64,000 nucleotides of DNA from Chryseobacterium paridis (lineage in GTDB: Bacteria > Bacteroidota > Bacteroidia > Flavobacteriales > Weeksellaceae): positions 124,001 through 188,000 of the forward strand of contig NZ_JAENHK010000008.1 in NCBI RefSeq assembly GCF_016595215.1, in the 5' to 3' direction. The notes beneath the pieces are model-generated. The model had not been told where the DNA came from and did not search any database. It worked only from the letters and a program-made list of their open reading frames with translations. The position numbers and the translations under genes are program-made. Shown one piece after another: positions 34,622 through 44,518 of this stretch. Each line of letters begins with the position of its first letter. Within the stretch, counting starts at the first letter, position 1.

Positions 34622-35278
34622 TTATTTCATATATGGTCTTATAACATCCGCCCATATTTTATTTCCTTCCGGGGTAAGATGTAGCATGTCTTCCAGAAAA
34701 AGATCCCTTCTTACATTTCCATTGGCATCTTCCATCACTTTTGTAATATCAATATATTTTGAGTTTTTTTGTTTCTTCATAAAAGCCTCAATTTCTGTAT
34801 TGGTTTCTTTCATTTGCTGCCAAAGGATTTCTCTGCTCGGCGAAAATTTTATTGAAATATAATCAACTTCTATATTAGGAAATCTTTTTCGAACTTTTTT
34901 GTAAAATGTTGTAAAGCGTTCCACTACCACTTTAGATTTTAGCTGATGATCATCTGCAAAATCATTGTCTCCACAATAAATAATAATTTGTTTTGGTTGA
35001 TAAGGAGCAAGCAAATCATCGGCAAATTCATTAAGATCCGTCAACCTTGAGCCCCCAAATCCACGGTTGATAAGTACTTTATCGGGAAAATAACTGGCTA
35101 TGTCCGTCCATCTGGTAAAAGATGAACTTCCAATTAGGAGAATGGCATCTTTTGGAGGTGGGTTTTCCCTGTCTAATTTTTTGAAATTTTGGATGTCCTG
35201 CCAGAACATTGATTTTTTCTCCTGCGAAAAGAAAATGGCAAATGACAGCAATAAGAATGCTGATAAAATCTTCTTCAT
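34622..35278 (-). CDS. Secreted SGNH/GDSL-type hydrolase
   Basis: 218 residues with a Sec signal (MKKILSAFLLLSFAIFFSQ). SGNH blocks: block I LLIGSSSFTRW with the nucleophile Ser, block II region NRGFGGSRLTD, block III YCGDNDFAD, and block V DMLHLTPEG with Asp and His. Such enzymes are esterases or lipases acting on acyl or acetyl esters, here outside the cytoplasm. Substrate unknown. Confidence 0.88.
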   Translation of the reverse strand: MKKILSAFLLLSFAIFFSQEKKSMFWQDIQNFKKLDRENPPPKDAILLIGSSSFTRWTDIASYFPDKVLINRGFGGSRLTDLNEFADDLLAPYQPKQIIIYCGDNDFADDHQLKSKVVVERFTTFYKKVRKRFPNIEVDYISIKFSPSREILWQQMKETNTEIEAFMKKQKNSKYIDITKVMEDANGNVRRDLFLEDMLHLTPEGNKIWADVIRPYMK

Positions 35279-35313
35279 TTTTTTAATAATTTTTAGTTAT
35301 TGAAAACCCATCT

Positions 35314-35350
35314 CAAAAAAAACTCCCGAACTTTTCGGGAGTGTGGTTTT
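35314..35350 (-). terminator. Terminator between the SGNH and lipocalin-like genes
   Basis: Stem ACTCCCGAA (35322-35330) with TTCGGGAGT (35334-35342). On the minus strand it is followed by a T run, as expected for the end of the lipocalin-like gene transcript. Confidence 0.8.
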
Positions 35351-35817
35351 TATCTTTTGTAAGTGATGTAGTTAATATCTACTACCGTATCACCATTAAT
35401 ATCAATATTTCCAAATAGCTGCTGTAGCTTTAGCTCTGTATTGTTTAAAATAACGACTCTATACTTCAGCTCGGTATCGTTGTTGTATTTTATTGTTAAA
35501 TCTTTTGAATCAGTATTATATGTGAAGGTACCTTCGCTTTTTCCATTTTGCTGACAATCTGCACCAACTCCTGCATAAGAAGTATATGAAGTAAAATAAT
35601 CTGTTCTGAATGTTGTAATGTTTTTGGTACTACATCCACTAGGAGTGTCAGAGGCAAGTACAGTTTTATTGTCTTTTCCGGAGATAATTTCTGTTTTACT
35701 TGTCTTCCAGTCTCCTTTCATCATATCTAATTCATAAGCTTGCATATTATCATCTTCACAAGAAGTAAGCGCTAGCGCTGAAATGGCAAATAAAAGTAGT
35801 TGTTTTTTCATTTTCAC
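35350..35817 (-). CDS. Lipocalin-like lipoprotein
   Basis: 155 residues with lipobox LTSC (Cys20). After the signal, MMKGDWKTSKTEI resembles the start of lipocalin-like domains, followed by alternating strands and a conserved-looking pair of Cys (PSGCSTK, GADCQQN). This type of small lipoprotein is common in Flavobacteria, and function is unknown. Confidence is moderate on the fold and high that it is a real lipoprotein. Confidence 0.75.
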   Translation of the reverse strand: MKMKKQLLLFAISALALTSCEDDNMQAYELDMMKGDWKTSKTEIISGKDNKTVLASDTPSGCSTKNITTFRTDYFTSYTSYAGVGADCQQNGKSEGTFTYNTDSKDLTIKYNNDTELKYRVVILNNTELKLQQLFGNIDINGDTVVDINYITYKR

Positions 35818-35913
35818 AAATTTAAGAATATGCTAAAATATAAATAAATTTGAAATATTTGCAATGAAATTAAGGTTTTTTAAACATATGTTTACAAATA
35901 AATTCATTTTATA

Positions 35914-36009
35914 AGGCAGACTAGAAGTTAGAAGCGTTTAAAATTTAAAGATTTAAAAATTTAAATGATTAAAGAATTCTAAAAACTTCCACTTTCTAAC
36001 TTCTTGCCT
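35914..36009. repeat. Imperfect inverted repeat downstream of the alcohol dehydrogenase gene
   Basis: Arms AGGCAGACTAGAAGTTAGAA (from 35914) and CTTTCTAACTTCTTGCCT (ending 36009) are related as reverse complements with a few changes. The word AGAAGTTAGAAG also occurs near 9720, so this is a dispersed intergenic motif. Confidence 0.6.
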
Positions 36010-36017
36010 CAAACTTA

Positions 36018-37181
36018 TTAGTAGCTCATTTCTACGATCTTATAAGCATCTTGTGGAGTTAATTTTTTATATTCTCCTAAACCAAGCCAATTTCTTTCTG
36101 TAAAAGCCTTTTCTACTCTTTCAGCAGTTCCCTTGTAATCTTCTGTATATTCTGAAAGTTTGGTCTGGATATCTAAACGGTGAAAGAACTCCTCCATTTT
36201 TTTTATTCCGGCTTCTGCTTTTTCTTCAAGACTTCCTTCTGTTATTCCCCAAACTCTTTCAGCATATTGTGCTAATTTCCCTTTTTTAGTTTCAAAATTA
36301 TAGCGATAGTGCGATGGAGCAATAATAGCAAGGGTTCTTGCATGGTCGATGCCATAGTAAGCTGTTAATTCATGACCCATTGCATGAACAGCCCAGTCAG
36401 TGATCACACCTTTCTGAATGAGTCCGTTAAGAGCCATTGTACAGCACCACATAAAGTTTCCGGCAGCATCATAATCAAAATGATCAGCAAGAACTTTTGG
36501 AGCCGTTTCCTGAAGACTGATCAAGATACTTTCAGCAATTCTTTCCTGAAGATCCGCAGAAGAAGGAGCGGTCATATATTGTTCCAGTACGTGGGTGTAA
36601 GCATCAGTAATTCCGTTTACAATTTGTCTTTTAGGAATAGATTGTACAACCTCCGGATCTAAAACTGAAAATTGGGGGAAAAGGCCAGGTCCTCCTGTTG
36701 ATAATTTTTCGTTAGTTTCCCTTCTGGAAATAACATAGCCGGAATTCATTTCCGAACCTGTTGCAGGAAGTGTTAAAATACTACCGAAAGGCATACCTTC
36801 TCCTTCAAATGTTCGGACAGGTTTCGTTAGAATTTCCCATGGCTCACCACTATAGTTAGCTGCTGCAGAAAGGAATTTAGTTCCGTCGATAACTGAACCA
36901 CCACCTACAGCCAGTAGGAAAGTAATCTTCTCTTCTTTGATGACCTGAAGTGCATTAATGAGGACTTCATATTCCGGATTGGCCGGAATACCCCCAAATT
37001 CATGTACTTCATGATTTTTCAGGGCTTCTTTTACCTGATCGTAAACACCATTATTTTTAATGCTTCCGCCTCCATAAATCATTAATATCTTGGCATCAGC
37101 AGGAATTTCTTTTGAAATTTTAGCGATTTCACCTTTTCCAAAAAGTATTTTGGTTGGATTTTTAAATTCGAAATTGAGCAT
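36018..37181 (-). CDS. Iron-containing alcohol dehydrogenase (YqhD/BdhA-like)
   Basis: 387 residues. NADPH-site motifs GGGSIKNNG and GGGSVIDGTKF are of the YqhD type. TLPATGSEMNSGYVI is the substrate region. Metal ligands lie in NGITDAYTHVLEQ and WAVHAMGHELTAYYGIDHARTLA. Such enzymes reduce aldehydes, often toxic ones, with NADPH. Upstream on the same strand, past a tetranucleotide repeat tract, lies an HxlR regulator, consistent with aldehyde or electrophile stress control. The exact substrate is not determined. Confidence 0.92.
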   Translation of the reverse strand: MLNFEFKNPTKILFGKGEIAKISKEIPADAKILMIYGGGSIKNNGVYDQVKEALKNHEVHEFGGIPANPEYEVLINALQVIKEEKITFLLAVGGGSVIDGTKFLSAAANYSGEPWEILTKPVRTFEGEGMPFGSILTLPATGSEMNSGYVISRRETNEKLSTGGPGLFPQFSVLDPEVVQSIPKRQIVNGITDAYTHVLEQYMTAPSSADLQERIAESILISLQETAPKVLADHFDYDAAGNFMWCCTMALNGLIQKGVITDWAVHAMGHELTAYYGIDHARTLAIIAPSHYRYNFETKKGKLAQYAERVWGITEGSLEEKAEAGIKKMEEFFHRLDIQTKLSEYTEDYKGTAERVEKAFTERNWLGLGEYKKLTPQDAYKIVEMSY

Positions 37182-37289
37182 TATTGTAAATTTATTTTAA
37201 CTCAAATTTACGCATTGCAATATGAAAATTGAGTTAACGAAGTTTTAAAATTAAAATACTTTTATTTTATGGAAACTATTGATGAAGAC

Positions 37290-37755
<466 letters not shown>

Positions 37756-37774
37756 AATTTTTAAATTAAAAAAT

Positions 37775-37822
37775 ACTTGCAAAATGAAAGTTTTTATTTA
37801 AATTTACTTTTATTTTGCAAGC
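37775..37822. promoter_or_regulatory. Candidate HxlR operator between hxlR and lpdA
   Basis: Arms ACTTGCAAAATGAAAGT (37775-37791) and ACTTTTATTTTGCAAGC (37806-37822) are reverse complements at 15 of 17 positions, with a 14-nt spacer. The position between two divergent genes suits an operator controlling both. Confidence 0.55.
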
Positions 37823-37852
37823 AAATTTAATCATAAATAAATTAATAAATCA

Positions 37853-39253
37853 ATGGAAAATTATGACGTTGCCGTAATAGGCTCTGGTCCTGGAGGATAT
37901 GTAGCAGCAATCAGAAGTGCACAATTAGGTTATAAGACCGTAATTGTAGAAAAGTATGATGTATTGGGTGGGACATGTACCAATGTGGGCTGTATTCCGA
38001 CAAAGGCTTTACTAGATAGTACTCATCATTATGCAGATGCACAGCATAGATTTGCCACCCACGGGATTGGGATTAATGAAATTGATCTTGATTTTTCCCA
38101 GATGTATAAAAGGAAATCAGAGGTTGTGGGTAAAAATACTTCTGGGCTTGAATTTTTAATGTCTAAAAATAAAATTACGCATTTACAAGGTGTGGCACAA
38201 TTTATAGATGATTCTACCATAAAAATTACCGGAAAAGAAGGAAGTCAGACGATAGTTGCTACAAACTACATTATTGCGACAGGTTCCAAGCCTTCTACAA
38301 TACCAGGAATTGAAATTGATAAACAAAGGATCATTACTTCTACGGAAGCTCTTTCACTTCAAGAGAAACCTAAAACGATGGTGATTATCGGAGGTGGAGT
38401 AATAGGAGTGGAGATGGCGTCTATTTTCAGCCGTATTGGTACCAAGGTGACGATTCTTGAATATGCTGATCATCTTATTTCTACTATGGATCATGAGCTG
38501 GGTAAAAATCTTCAGAAGATTTTAAAGAAAGAAGGAATTGATATTTATCTTAATCAATCTGTGTATAAAGCTGAGAATCTGGGATCGTCTGCCAAAATAC
38601 TTTTCCGGGATCAAAGTGGGAAAGAAAATGAAATGGAAGCAGATTATGTCCTTGTTGCAGTGGGAAGAAGACCATTTACAGAAGGCTTAGGTTTGGATAA
38701 AACTGGCGTAAAGCTTAGTAACCGTGGTTTTATTGAGGTCAATGAGAAATCCCAGACATCGGTATCTCATATTTACGCAATAGGTGACGTTATCGGTGGT
38801 GCAATGTTAGCTCATAAAGCCGAAGAAGAAGGTGTTCTGGTTGCAGAGACCATTAATGGGCAGAATCACCATATTCATTATAACCGTATTCCATCTGTGG
38901 TATATACATGGCCGGAAGTTGCGTCTGTAGGCTATACGGAGGAATATCTGAAAAATAACCAGATTGAATACAAAGCCGGCAAGTTTCCATTTTCAGCGAG
39001 TGCGAGAGCAAGAGCTTCCATGGATACGGAGGGTTTTGCAAAAGTATTGGTAGATCCTAAATATGGAGAAGTTTTGGGAGTGCATATTATCGGAGTACGA
39101 GCGGCTGATCTCATTGCTCAGGCAGTGATTGCCCAGGAATTTGAAGTAACAGCTGAAGACATGTTTCGTATTTCTTATGCTCATCCTACCTATTCAGAAA
39201 CATTGAAGGAGGCTTATTTGATTGCATCCGGGCAGGGGGCAATTAATATTTAA
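37853..39253 (+). CDS. lpdA: Dihydrolipoyl dehydrogenase
   Basis: 466 residues. FAD motif GSGPGGYVAAIRSAQLG, redox-active Cys42/Cys47 (GGTCTNVGCIP), NAD motif VIIGGGVIGVEMAS, the FAD-binding strand IYAIGDVIGG, and the C-terminal His-Glu pair in YAHPTYSETLKEA. It is the E3 component of 2-oxo acid dehydrogenase complexes, and is unlinked here to E1/E2 genes. Facing an HxlR regulator over an inverted repeat suggests redox-responsive control, which is unusual for a housekeeping E3 and may mean this is a second, stress-induced copy. Confidence 0.95.
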   Translation: MENYDVAVIGSGPGGYVAAIRSAQLGYKTVIVEKYDVLGGTCTNVGCIPTKALLDSTHHYADAQHRFATHGIGINEIDLDFSQMYKRKSEVVGKNTSGLEFLMSKNKITHLQGVAQFIDDSTIKITGKEGSQTIVATNYIIATGSKPSTIPGIEIDKQRIITSTEALSLQEKPKTMVIIGGGVIGVEMASIFSRIGTKVTILEYADHLISTMDHELGKNLQKILKKEGIDIYLNQSVYKAENLGSSAKILFRDQSGKENEMEADYVLVAVGRRPFTEGLGLDKTGVKLSNRGFIEVNEKSQTSVSHIYAIGDVIGGAMLAHKAEEEGVLVAETINGQNHHIHYNRIPSVVYTWPEVASVGYTEEYLKNNQIEYKAGKFPFSASARARASMDTEGFAKVLVDPKYGEVLGVHIIGVRAADLIAQAVIAQEFEVTAEDMFRISYAHPTYSETLKEAYLIASGQGAINI

Positions 39254-39270
39254 TATTTTACAATCTCAAT

Positions 39271-39302
39271 AAAAAAACTACTCTGAAAAGAGTAGTTTTT
39301 TT
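39271..39302. terminator. Bidirectional terminator between lpdA and the following gene
   Basis: Stem ACTACTCT (39277-39284) with AGAGTAGT (39289-39296), flanked by seven A and a T run. Confidence 0.85.
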
Positions 39303-39906
39303 ATTGATTAATACATTCGTCACTTTTGTAATACACTCCATTACTTTTGGCTTCGAGTTTTCCGGTTTTTCTATTAATTTTAATTAGGAAAGATTCTTTT
39401 GTCACAGGACAGTCTTTTGACTTTAAACCGTACAGAGAAATGTATTTGTCTTCTATTTTATAGGAACCAGTAAATCGATTTTTAGTGTCGATCCAAAAAC
39501 CATTAATTCTTGCAATAAGAAGTGCTTCAGGAAGATTGTCAACGTATCCTATAAAATCTTTAAGCTGTTGCTCGTTGGAAAAATATACTGACCTGTCTTC
39601 TTTACAGGCCAAGATGTATGAAAAGCATCCTTCACCGATACATTTTTGAAAAAAGCCTTTTACGGGAAAAGGTTCGTTAATGGTCATAGGGTCGGGCATC
39701 TGACTTTCATAGATGACGGCTTTGTCAGGATCGTTAATATTACTAAGCACTCTCCAGTATTGATACTCTTTACCTGGATTAATGAAGGGATACAGATAAT
39801 CAACCGTATCTAAAATATCCGGGATTTTTTTATAATCGTTGGGAACTACAATCTGAGAAAAAAACAGATTGGATACGAAGAGGGAAAGGATAACGATTAT
39901 TTTCAT
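39301..39906 (-). CDS. Secreted protein of unknown function
   Basis: 201 residues from the ATG at 39906, which begins a compact Sec signal (MKIIVILSLFVSNLFFSQ). The upstream ATG at 39924 lies one base from a TAAATTTG promoter box (39926-39933) and is therefore unlikely. Four cysteines after the signal (for example IGEGCF and KDCPVTK) suggest disulfides. The ends are strand-rich. No family was recognised. Confidence 0.7.
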   Translation of the reverse strand: MKIIVILSLFVSNLFFSQIVVPNDYKKIPDILDTVDYLYPFINPGKEYQYWRVLSNINDPDKAVIYESQMPDPMTINEPFPVKGFFQKCIGEGCFSYILACKEDRSVYFSNEQQLKDFIGYVDNLPEALLIARINGFWIDTKNRFTGSYKIEDKYISLYGLKSKDCPVTKESFLIKINRKTGKLEAKSNGVYYKSDECINQ

Positions 39907-39925
39907 AGATGAAAGTGTTTTCATA

Positions 39926-39933
39926 CAAATTTA
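39926..39933 (-). promoter_or_regulatory. Predicted -7 box that decides the start of the 39301-39906 gene
   Basis: TAAATTTG on the minus strand is an exact consensus match. Transcription would begin near 39921, downstream of the first ATG at 39924, which favours the ATG at 39906. Confidence 0.5.
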
Positions 39934-40063
39934 CAAAAAAGGGTTTTTTTAAATCAGATTAAAATTTTGTATATCTGAAATAGGGGATATGCAATAAAAT
40001 AATTCTTCCTTTAATTTTATATTTTTTTAATTAAAATAGATACCAATTAAAAACAAAATCTCC

Positions 40064-40071
40064 TAAATTTG
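40064..40071 (+). promoter_or_regulatory. Predicted -7 box of ppc, abutting the start
   Basis: TAAATTTG matches TAnnTTTG and ends 5 nt before the ATG at 40076, suggesting a leaderless mRNA. Confidence 0.5.
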
Positions 40072-40075
40072 TTAT

Positions 40076-42610
40076 ATGATACATGACCAACGCGCAGAAA
40101 AATTCAGGCAAATTGTAGAAAATAAGTTTCAGATCTACAACTCTTTATTTATGAGTTTGCCGTATGATAAAATGACTAATATCGGGATGTTGCTCCCGTT
40201 TTTATATGAAGAAAGTAAAAATGGTTACGAAGCCGGAAAGACCCCCGAAGAAATTGTAGAGGAGTTTTTTAAAAGCCACACCGATTTAAATACCGAAGAA
40301 CAAAAGCTGGAATTGCTCTTTAAAATAATACAGTATATCGAAAGGCAGGTGGTTTTATTCGATAGTATTGAGGATGCTGCTTTTCCTAATCTTCATTCCG
40401 AAAGTGATAATGGGACGGTAACCAATCTTTTTGAACGTTCTCAGCAAGATCATAAACTTGAAAAGGTTCGTGAAAAATTAAGAGATTTTACAGTTAAGGT
40501 TGTTTTTACAGCTCATCCTACGCAATTCTATCCAAGTTCTGTTCAAAGGATCATTCAGGACCTAAGGTCAGCGATTACTACAGATTCTGTCACCAATATA
40601 GATATGTTATTGCAACAGTTGGGGAAAACCCCATTTGTAAATAAAGAGAAACCAACACCCATTGATGAGGCGTTGAGTATTATTTCTTATTTACGATATG
40701 TGTATTATGATACGATTGGTGAGTTGTTTACCAAGATCAGGAAAACTTTTGGAAATGGACACTTTCATTTGCATGAAGATATCATTCAACTAGGTTTCTG
40801 GCCAGGAGGTGACAGAGATGGAAATCCTTTTGTAACGGCTGATGTTACCAAAAGAGTCGCTGAAGAACTTCGTTCTGCTATTCTAAAATCTTATTATAGC
40901 CATTTGAAGTATATCAGAAGGCGTTTAAGTTTCAGAGGGGTGTCAGAAGTACTGCAACAACTCAATGATGAATTATATGCTGCCATTTTCAATAATCGCA
41001 AGATTACCACTGAAGATATTTTAAAAAGAGCTGATGAAGCCGAACAAATTCTTGTAAAGGAGCATAATTCATTGTTTTTAGAGCTTCTGGTGAATTTCAA
41101 AGATCGTGTTAAGATTTTCGGGACTCATTTTGCAACACTGGACATTCGCCAGGACAGCAGAATTCATCAGCAGGTCATTGATGAGGTTTTTGCTAAAGTA
41201 TATGGGAAAGTTGAAGCTGATCACAACGAAAAATTTAATACACTCATTCAAATTACAGATAAAGTAAATGCTGATGATTTTGAAGGGATTGTGAAAGATA
41301 CCTTACTTACTGTTTCAGAGGTTACTGAAATTCAACAATTGAACGGGTTAAGAGGGATGAACCGTTATATCATCTCTAACTCTGATGCAGTGAAAGATGT
41401 GATGAATGTGTATGCATTTTTCAAAGTCTGTGGTTATAATGAAGAAGATATCAATATGGATATTGTTCCCCTGTTTGAGACTATGGAAGGGCTTGATAAT
41501 GCTGAAAATGTAATGAAGGAGCTTTATGAAAATCCTGTTTATAAGAAACATCTTGAAAAAAGGGGTAACCAACAAACCATTATGCTAGGTTTCTCTGATG
41601 GAACAAAAGATGGGGGGTATTTAAAAGCCAATTGGGAAATCTATAAGGCTAAAGAAGTTCTCACCAAACTTTCTGAAGAAAGTGGGATTAAAGTTGTTTT
41701 CTTTGACGGTAGAGGAGGTCCGCCAGCGAGAGGAGGAGGTAAAACCCATGATTTCTATGCTTCTCAAGGAAATACTATTGCTAACAATAAGATTGAATTA
41801 ACGATTCAAGGACAGACTATAACCAGTATTTTTGGTAATAAAGAGCAGGCGAAATATAACTTTGAACAGTTATTGACTGCCGGAGTTGAGAATGATGTAT
41901 TCAAAAACTCTAAAAAAGATCTGACGGAAAAGGAAAGAAAGCTGATTACAGAACTAGCTGAGATTAGCTATGAAAAATATTCGGATCTGAAGGCGCATCC
42001 AATGTTCGTTCCTTACCTTCAGGAGATGAGTACGTTGGAATATTATGGTAAAACAAATATTGGCAGCCGCCCGTCAAAACGTGGAAATGGGAATGAATTA
42101 AAGTTTGAAGACCTAAGGGCTATTCCTTTTGTAGGTTCATGGTCTCAGCTGAAACAAAACGTGCCTGGGTTCTTCGGTTTTGGCTTTGCAATGGAAGAGA
42201 TGAAGAAACAAGGTAGGTTTGAAGAAGTAAGAGAATTGTATAAAGGTTCAGACTTCTTTAAAACTTTAGTTTTAAACTCCATGATGAGTATGAACAAGTC
42301 TTATTTCCCACTTACATATTATATCAAAAATAATCCAAAATTTGGAGCATTCTGGAATGTATTGTTTGAAGAGTATACACTTTCAAAAGATATCATGCTT
42401 GAGTTAACCGGGTTCACAATGCTTCAGGAAGAAGATCCGTTATCCAGAAAATCAGTAAAAATTCGTGAAAAGATCGTCTTGCCATTATTGAGTATTCAGC
42501 AATATGCTTTAATGAAGATCCAGAAAGGTGAAGGAAACAAAGAAGCTTATGAAAAGCTGGTAACCAGATCGCTGTTTGGAAATATTAATGCGAGTAGAAA
42601 TTCGGCTTAA
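40076..42610 (+). CDS. ppc: Phosphoenolpyruvate carboxylase
   Basis: 844 residues, a little shorter than the E. coli enzyme. Catalytic His in VFTAHPTQ, the WPGGDRDGNPFV block, MLGFSDGTKDGGYLKANW, and the mobile-loop FDGRGGPPARGGGKTHDFYA. It makes oxaloacetate from PEP and bicarbonate to refill the TCA cycle. Transcribed alone, with an intergenic repeat and a bidirectional terminator behind it. Confidence 0.97.
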   Translation: MIHDQRAEKFRQIVENKFQIYNSLFMSLPYDKMTNIGMLLPFLYEESKNGYEAGKTPEEIVEEFFKSHTDLNTEEQKLELLFKIIQYIERQVVLFDSIEDAAFPNLHSESDNGTVTNLFERSQQDHKLEKVREKLRDFTVKVVFTAHPTQFYPSSVQRIIQDLRSAITTDSVTNIDMLLQQLGKTPFVNKEKPTPIDEALSIISYLRYVYYDTIGELFTKIRKTFGNGHFHLHEDIIQLGFWPGGDRDGNPFVTADVTKRVAEELRSAILKSYYSHLKYIRRRLSFRGVSEVLQQLNDELYAAIFNNRKITTEDILKRADEAEQILVKEHNSLFLELLVNFKDRVKIFGTHFATLDIRQDSRIHQQVIDEVFAKVYGKVEADHNEKFNTLIQITDKVNADDFEGIVKDTLLTVSEVTEIQQLNGLRGMNRYIISNSDAVKDVMNVYAFFKVCGYNEEDINMDIVPLFETMEGLDNAENVMKELYENPVYKKHLEKRGNQQTIMLGFSDGTKDGGYLKANWEIYKAKEVLTKLSEESGIKVVFFDGRGGPPARGGGKTHDFYASQGNTIANNKIELTIQGQTITSIFGNKEQAKYNFEQLLTAGVENDVFKNSKKDLTEKERKLITELAEISYEKYSDLKAHPMFVPYLQEMSTLEYYGKTNIGSRPSKRGNGNELKFEDLRAIPFVGSWSQLKQNVPGFFGFGFAMEEMKKQGRFEEVRELYKGSDFFKTLVLNSMMSMNKSYFPLTYYIKNNPKFGAFWNVLFEEYTLSKDIMLELTGFTMLQEEDPLSRKSVKIREKIVLPLLSIQQYALMKIQKGEGNKEAYEKLVTRSLFGNINASRNSA

Positions 42611-42775
42611 TGGGATTTCTCACGATGTTCGAAATGACATTGAAGAGACTAACTTCAATTTAGTTGAGATTTTAAAATTTTAAGATTGATATTAACAGTC
42701 AACTAGGGTATTGTCATTGACTCCGTCTAATCTTCGATTTCAGAGCGAAGCGAAGAATCTCAAAACAATAGTAAT
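42610..42775. repeat. Degenerate palindromic intergenic element
   Basis: The left part (GATTTCTCACGATGTTCGAA, then ATGACA) and the right part (TGTCATTGACTCCG, then TTCAGAGCGAAGCGAAGAAT) look like decayed inverted arms of the TGTCATTCCG...GAATCTC element. The best-preserved copy in this window is at 14036-14104. Confidence 0.55.
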
Positions 42776-42793
42776 TAATTACTCAACCATTAT

Positions 42794-42828
42794 AACAACA
42801 GGCCGCTCAATTTGAGTGGCCTGTTGTT
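42794..42828. terminator. Bidirectional terminator between ppc and the subtilase gene
   Basis: A 15-bp stem, AACAACAGGCCGCTC with GAGTGGCCTGTTGTT, with one G-T pair and a 5-nt loop. T or A runs lie on the flanks. Confidence 0.85.
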
Positions 42829-44432
42829 TATTCTTTTATAAATTTCTCATAATACATTTTATCCTTCGTTTGGATCTTTAGGTAATAAGTTCCTTTCGGG
42901 AAATCTTCAACCTTAATTGATCTTTGTTGAGCATTTTTCATAATCAGCCTTCCAAGATTATCATAGATCTCCAATGATAAAACATCTGTTTCTGAAGCTA
43001 CGTTTAAAATGCTCTTAGCCGGATTGGGAAATATAGCAACTTTCTGCTTTTTTACGGTTTCCGATGTGCTTAAAGTTCCATTGTAAAAGCTTCCAAAATT
43101 AAGAATTCCATAACCCATTTGATCGGTATGACCAGGATATAAGGATGCCGTTTGTCGTAATCTGTTTTTCATTAGATCTCTATTCATATTGGAAAAAGCT
43201 TGTATTAGGCAGGCAACTCCACCTGCGGCAATAGGTGTTGCAATAGAAGTTCCGGTAGCAGAAGTTATTGCATTATTGAAAACGGTAGCAGCAGCTGAAC
43301 CTCTCGTACTACCATCTGGTTTTACTGTGCCCAATGCGTTCGGTCCATAAGAGGAGAAACCAGAAGAATTTCCCACTGAATCTACAGACCCAATTGTAAA
43401 GACTTGAGCATTATCTGCGGGAGTATTGATATAATGCCAGGGTTGCTGGCCAGAATTTCCTGCGGCAATTAAAACAAAAATCCCTTTAGTTGTAGCAATT
43501 CCAGCAGCTCTTGCAATAAAAGAAGTACTTCCGTTCATGTCCGAATACTCATAATTATAACGTGGATCATCAAATGTGGTATATCCCAACGAAGTTGTGA
43601 TGAGATCTACGCCTTTCCTGTCAGCCTCTTCGGCGGCTTCGATCCAATAGAGTTCTTCCTCCGGAATTTCTACAAGGGAGTTTTCACTGCGGTAAAGATA
43701 AAAATCGGCATCGGGTGCAGCACCTACAAATGTATCCTGAATATAACCTCCGATAGCTCCTAAAACCACAGAACCATGAACGTTGAGTGATGGATTATAA
43801 ATGTCATTGGTCTTCGTGACAAAATCGTAACCTGCTTTAATTTTATTATTGGCCCATAATCTGGAAAAAGCAGAACCTGTATTCACGGTTGGAAACCCTG
43901 TGTCTATTACAGCAATTGAGACTCCGGTTCCTGTAAAACCTGCCAGATGAAGTGGACGGAGATTGATCTGATCAATCTGTTCAGAGCCGACACCATAATC
44001 AAAAGTGGTTAAGTTTTTATTTGTATTGTTAAGATCGCTCCATTTATTCAAATGTATCTGCTTGGTTCCTGTGGAAGCGTTTCTTGCAAAGCTTTCTACA
44101 GATTGTACGTAGGGTTGAGATTGGAGTGTAGTAATTTGCGCTGGAGTGGCATTCACTGCAACACCATTCAACCACTTTGAATAATCAATAACTGTAAAAC
44201 CAAGATTCTGGATGTTTTGAATATATGACTGTTCAATGGGAGCATCCTGATCGTTTAAAGCAACTCCAAGGGACGTTCTTCTATTCAATGATTTCTGACT
44301 AAGCTCAGACAGGGGATTTGCATAGAATGCAGCTTTATTAGGTTTGTCGTTAAAAAAAACAAAAACAAGCGTTGTTTGTGCGAAATTGAGGGAATAACCA
44401 ATTAAGAGACAAAAGAGTAGAGTTTTTTTCAT
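42828..44432 (-). CDS. Secreted S8 (subtilisin-like) serine protease with T9SS sorting domain
   Basis: 534 residues. Sec signal ending near NFAQ, a propeptide-like region (about 20-140), then the S8 domain with triad Asp177 (AVIDTGFP), His219 (NVHGSVV) and Ser396 (TGTSIATP), and oxyanion Asn326 (AAGNSG). The last ~75 residues form a T9SS type A domain (IFPNPAKSILNV, EIYDNLGRLI, FPKGTYYLKI), so it is exported by the type IX system. Likely used for extracellular protein breakdown. Transcribed alone, opposite to ppc. Confidence 0.95.
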   Translation of the reverse strand: MKKTLLFCLLIGYSLNFAQTTLVFVFFNDKPNKAAFYANPLSELSQKSLNRRTSLGVALNDQDAPIEQSYIQNIQNLGFTVIDYSKWLNGVAVNATPAQITTLQSQPYVQSVESFARNASTGTKQIHLNKWSDLNNTNKNLTTFDYGVGSEQIDQINLRPLHLAGFTGTGVSIAVIDTGFPTVNTGSAFSRLWANNKIKAGYDFVTKTNDIYNPSLNVHGSVVLGAIGGYIQDTFVGAAPDADFYLYRSENSLVEIPEEELYWIEAAEEADRKGVDLITTSLGYTTFDDPRYNYEYSDMNGSTSFIARAAGIATTKGIFVLIAAGNSGQQPWHYINTPADNAQVFTIGSVDSVGNSSGFSSYGPNALGTVKPDGSTRGSAAATVFNNAITSATGTSIATPIAAGGVACLIQAFSNMNRDLMKNRLRQTASLYPGHTDQMGYGILNFGSFYNGTLSTSETVKKQKVAIFPNPAKSILNVASETDVLSLEIYDNLGRLIMKNAQQRSIKVEDFPKGTYYLKIQTKDKMYYEKFIKE

Positions 44433-44474
44433 GGAGTTATTTTGTATAAAGGTAAAACAAAATCAATAAAATTT

Positions 44475-44503
44475 TTGAATGGATTTTAAATTCCTTATTT
44501 TTA
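44475..44503 (+). promoter_or_regulatory. Predicted promoter of the DegT aminotransferase gene
   Basis: TTG (44475-44477), an 18-nt spacer and TATTTTTA (44496-44503), one base off the TAnnTTTG consensus. The start codon follows 16 nt later. Confidence 0.45.
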
Positions 44504-44518
44504 CGGAAATATTTATTT

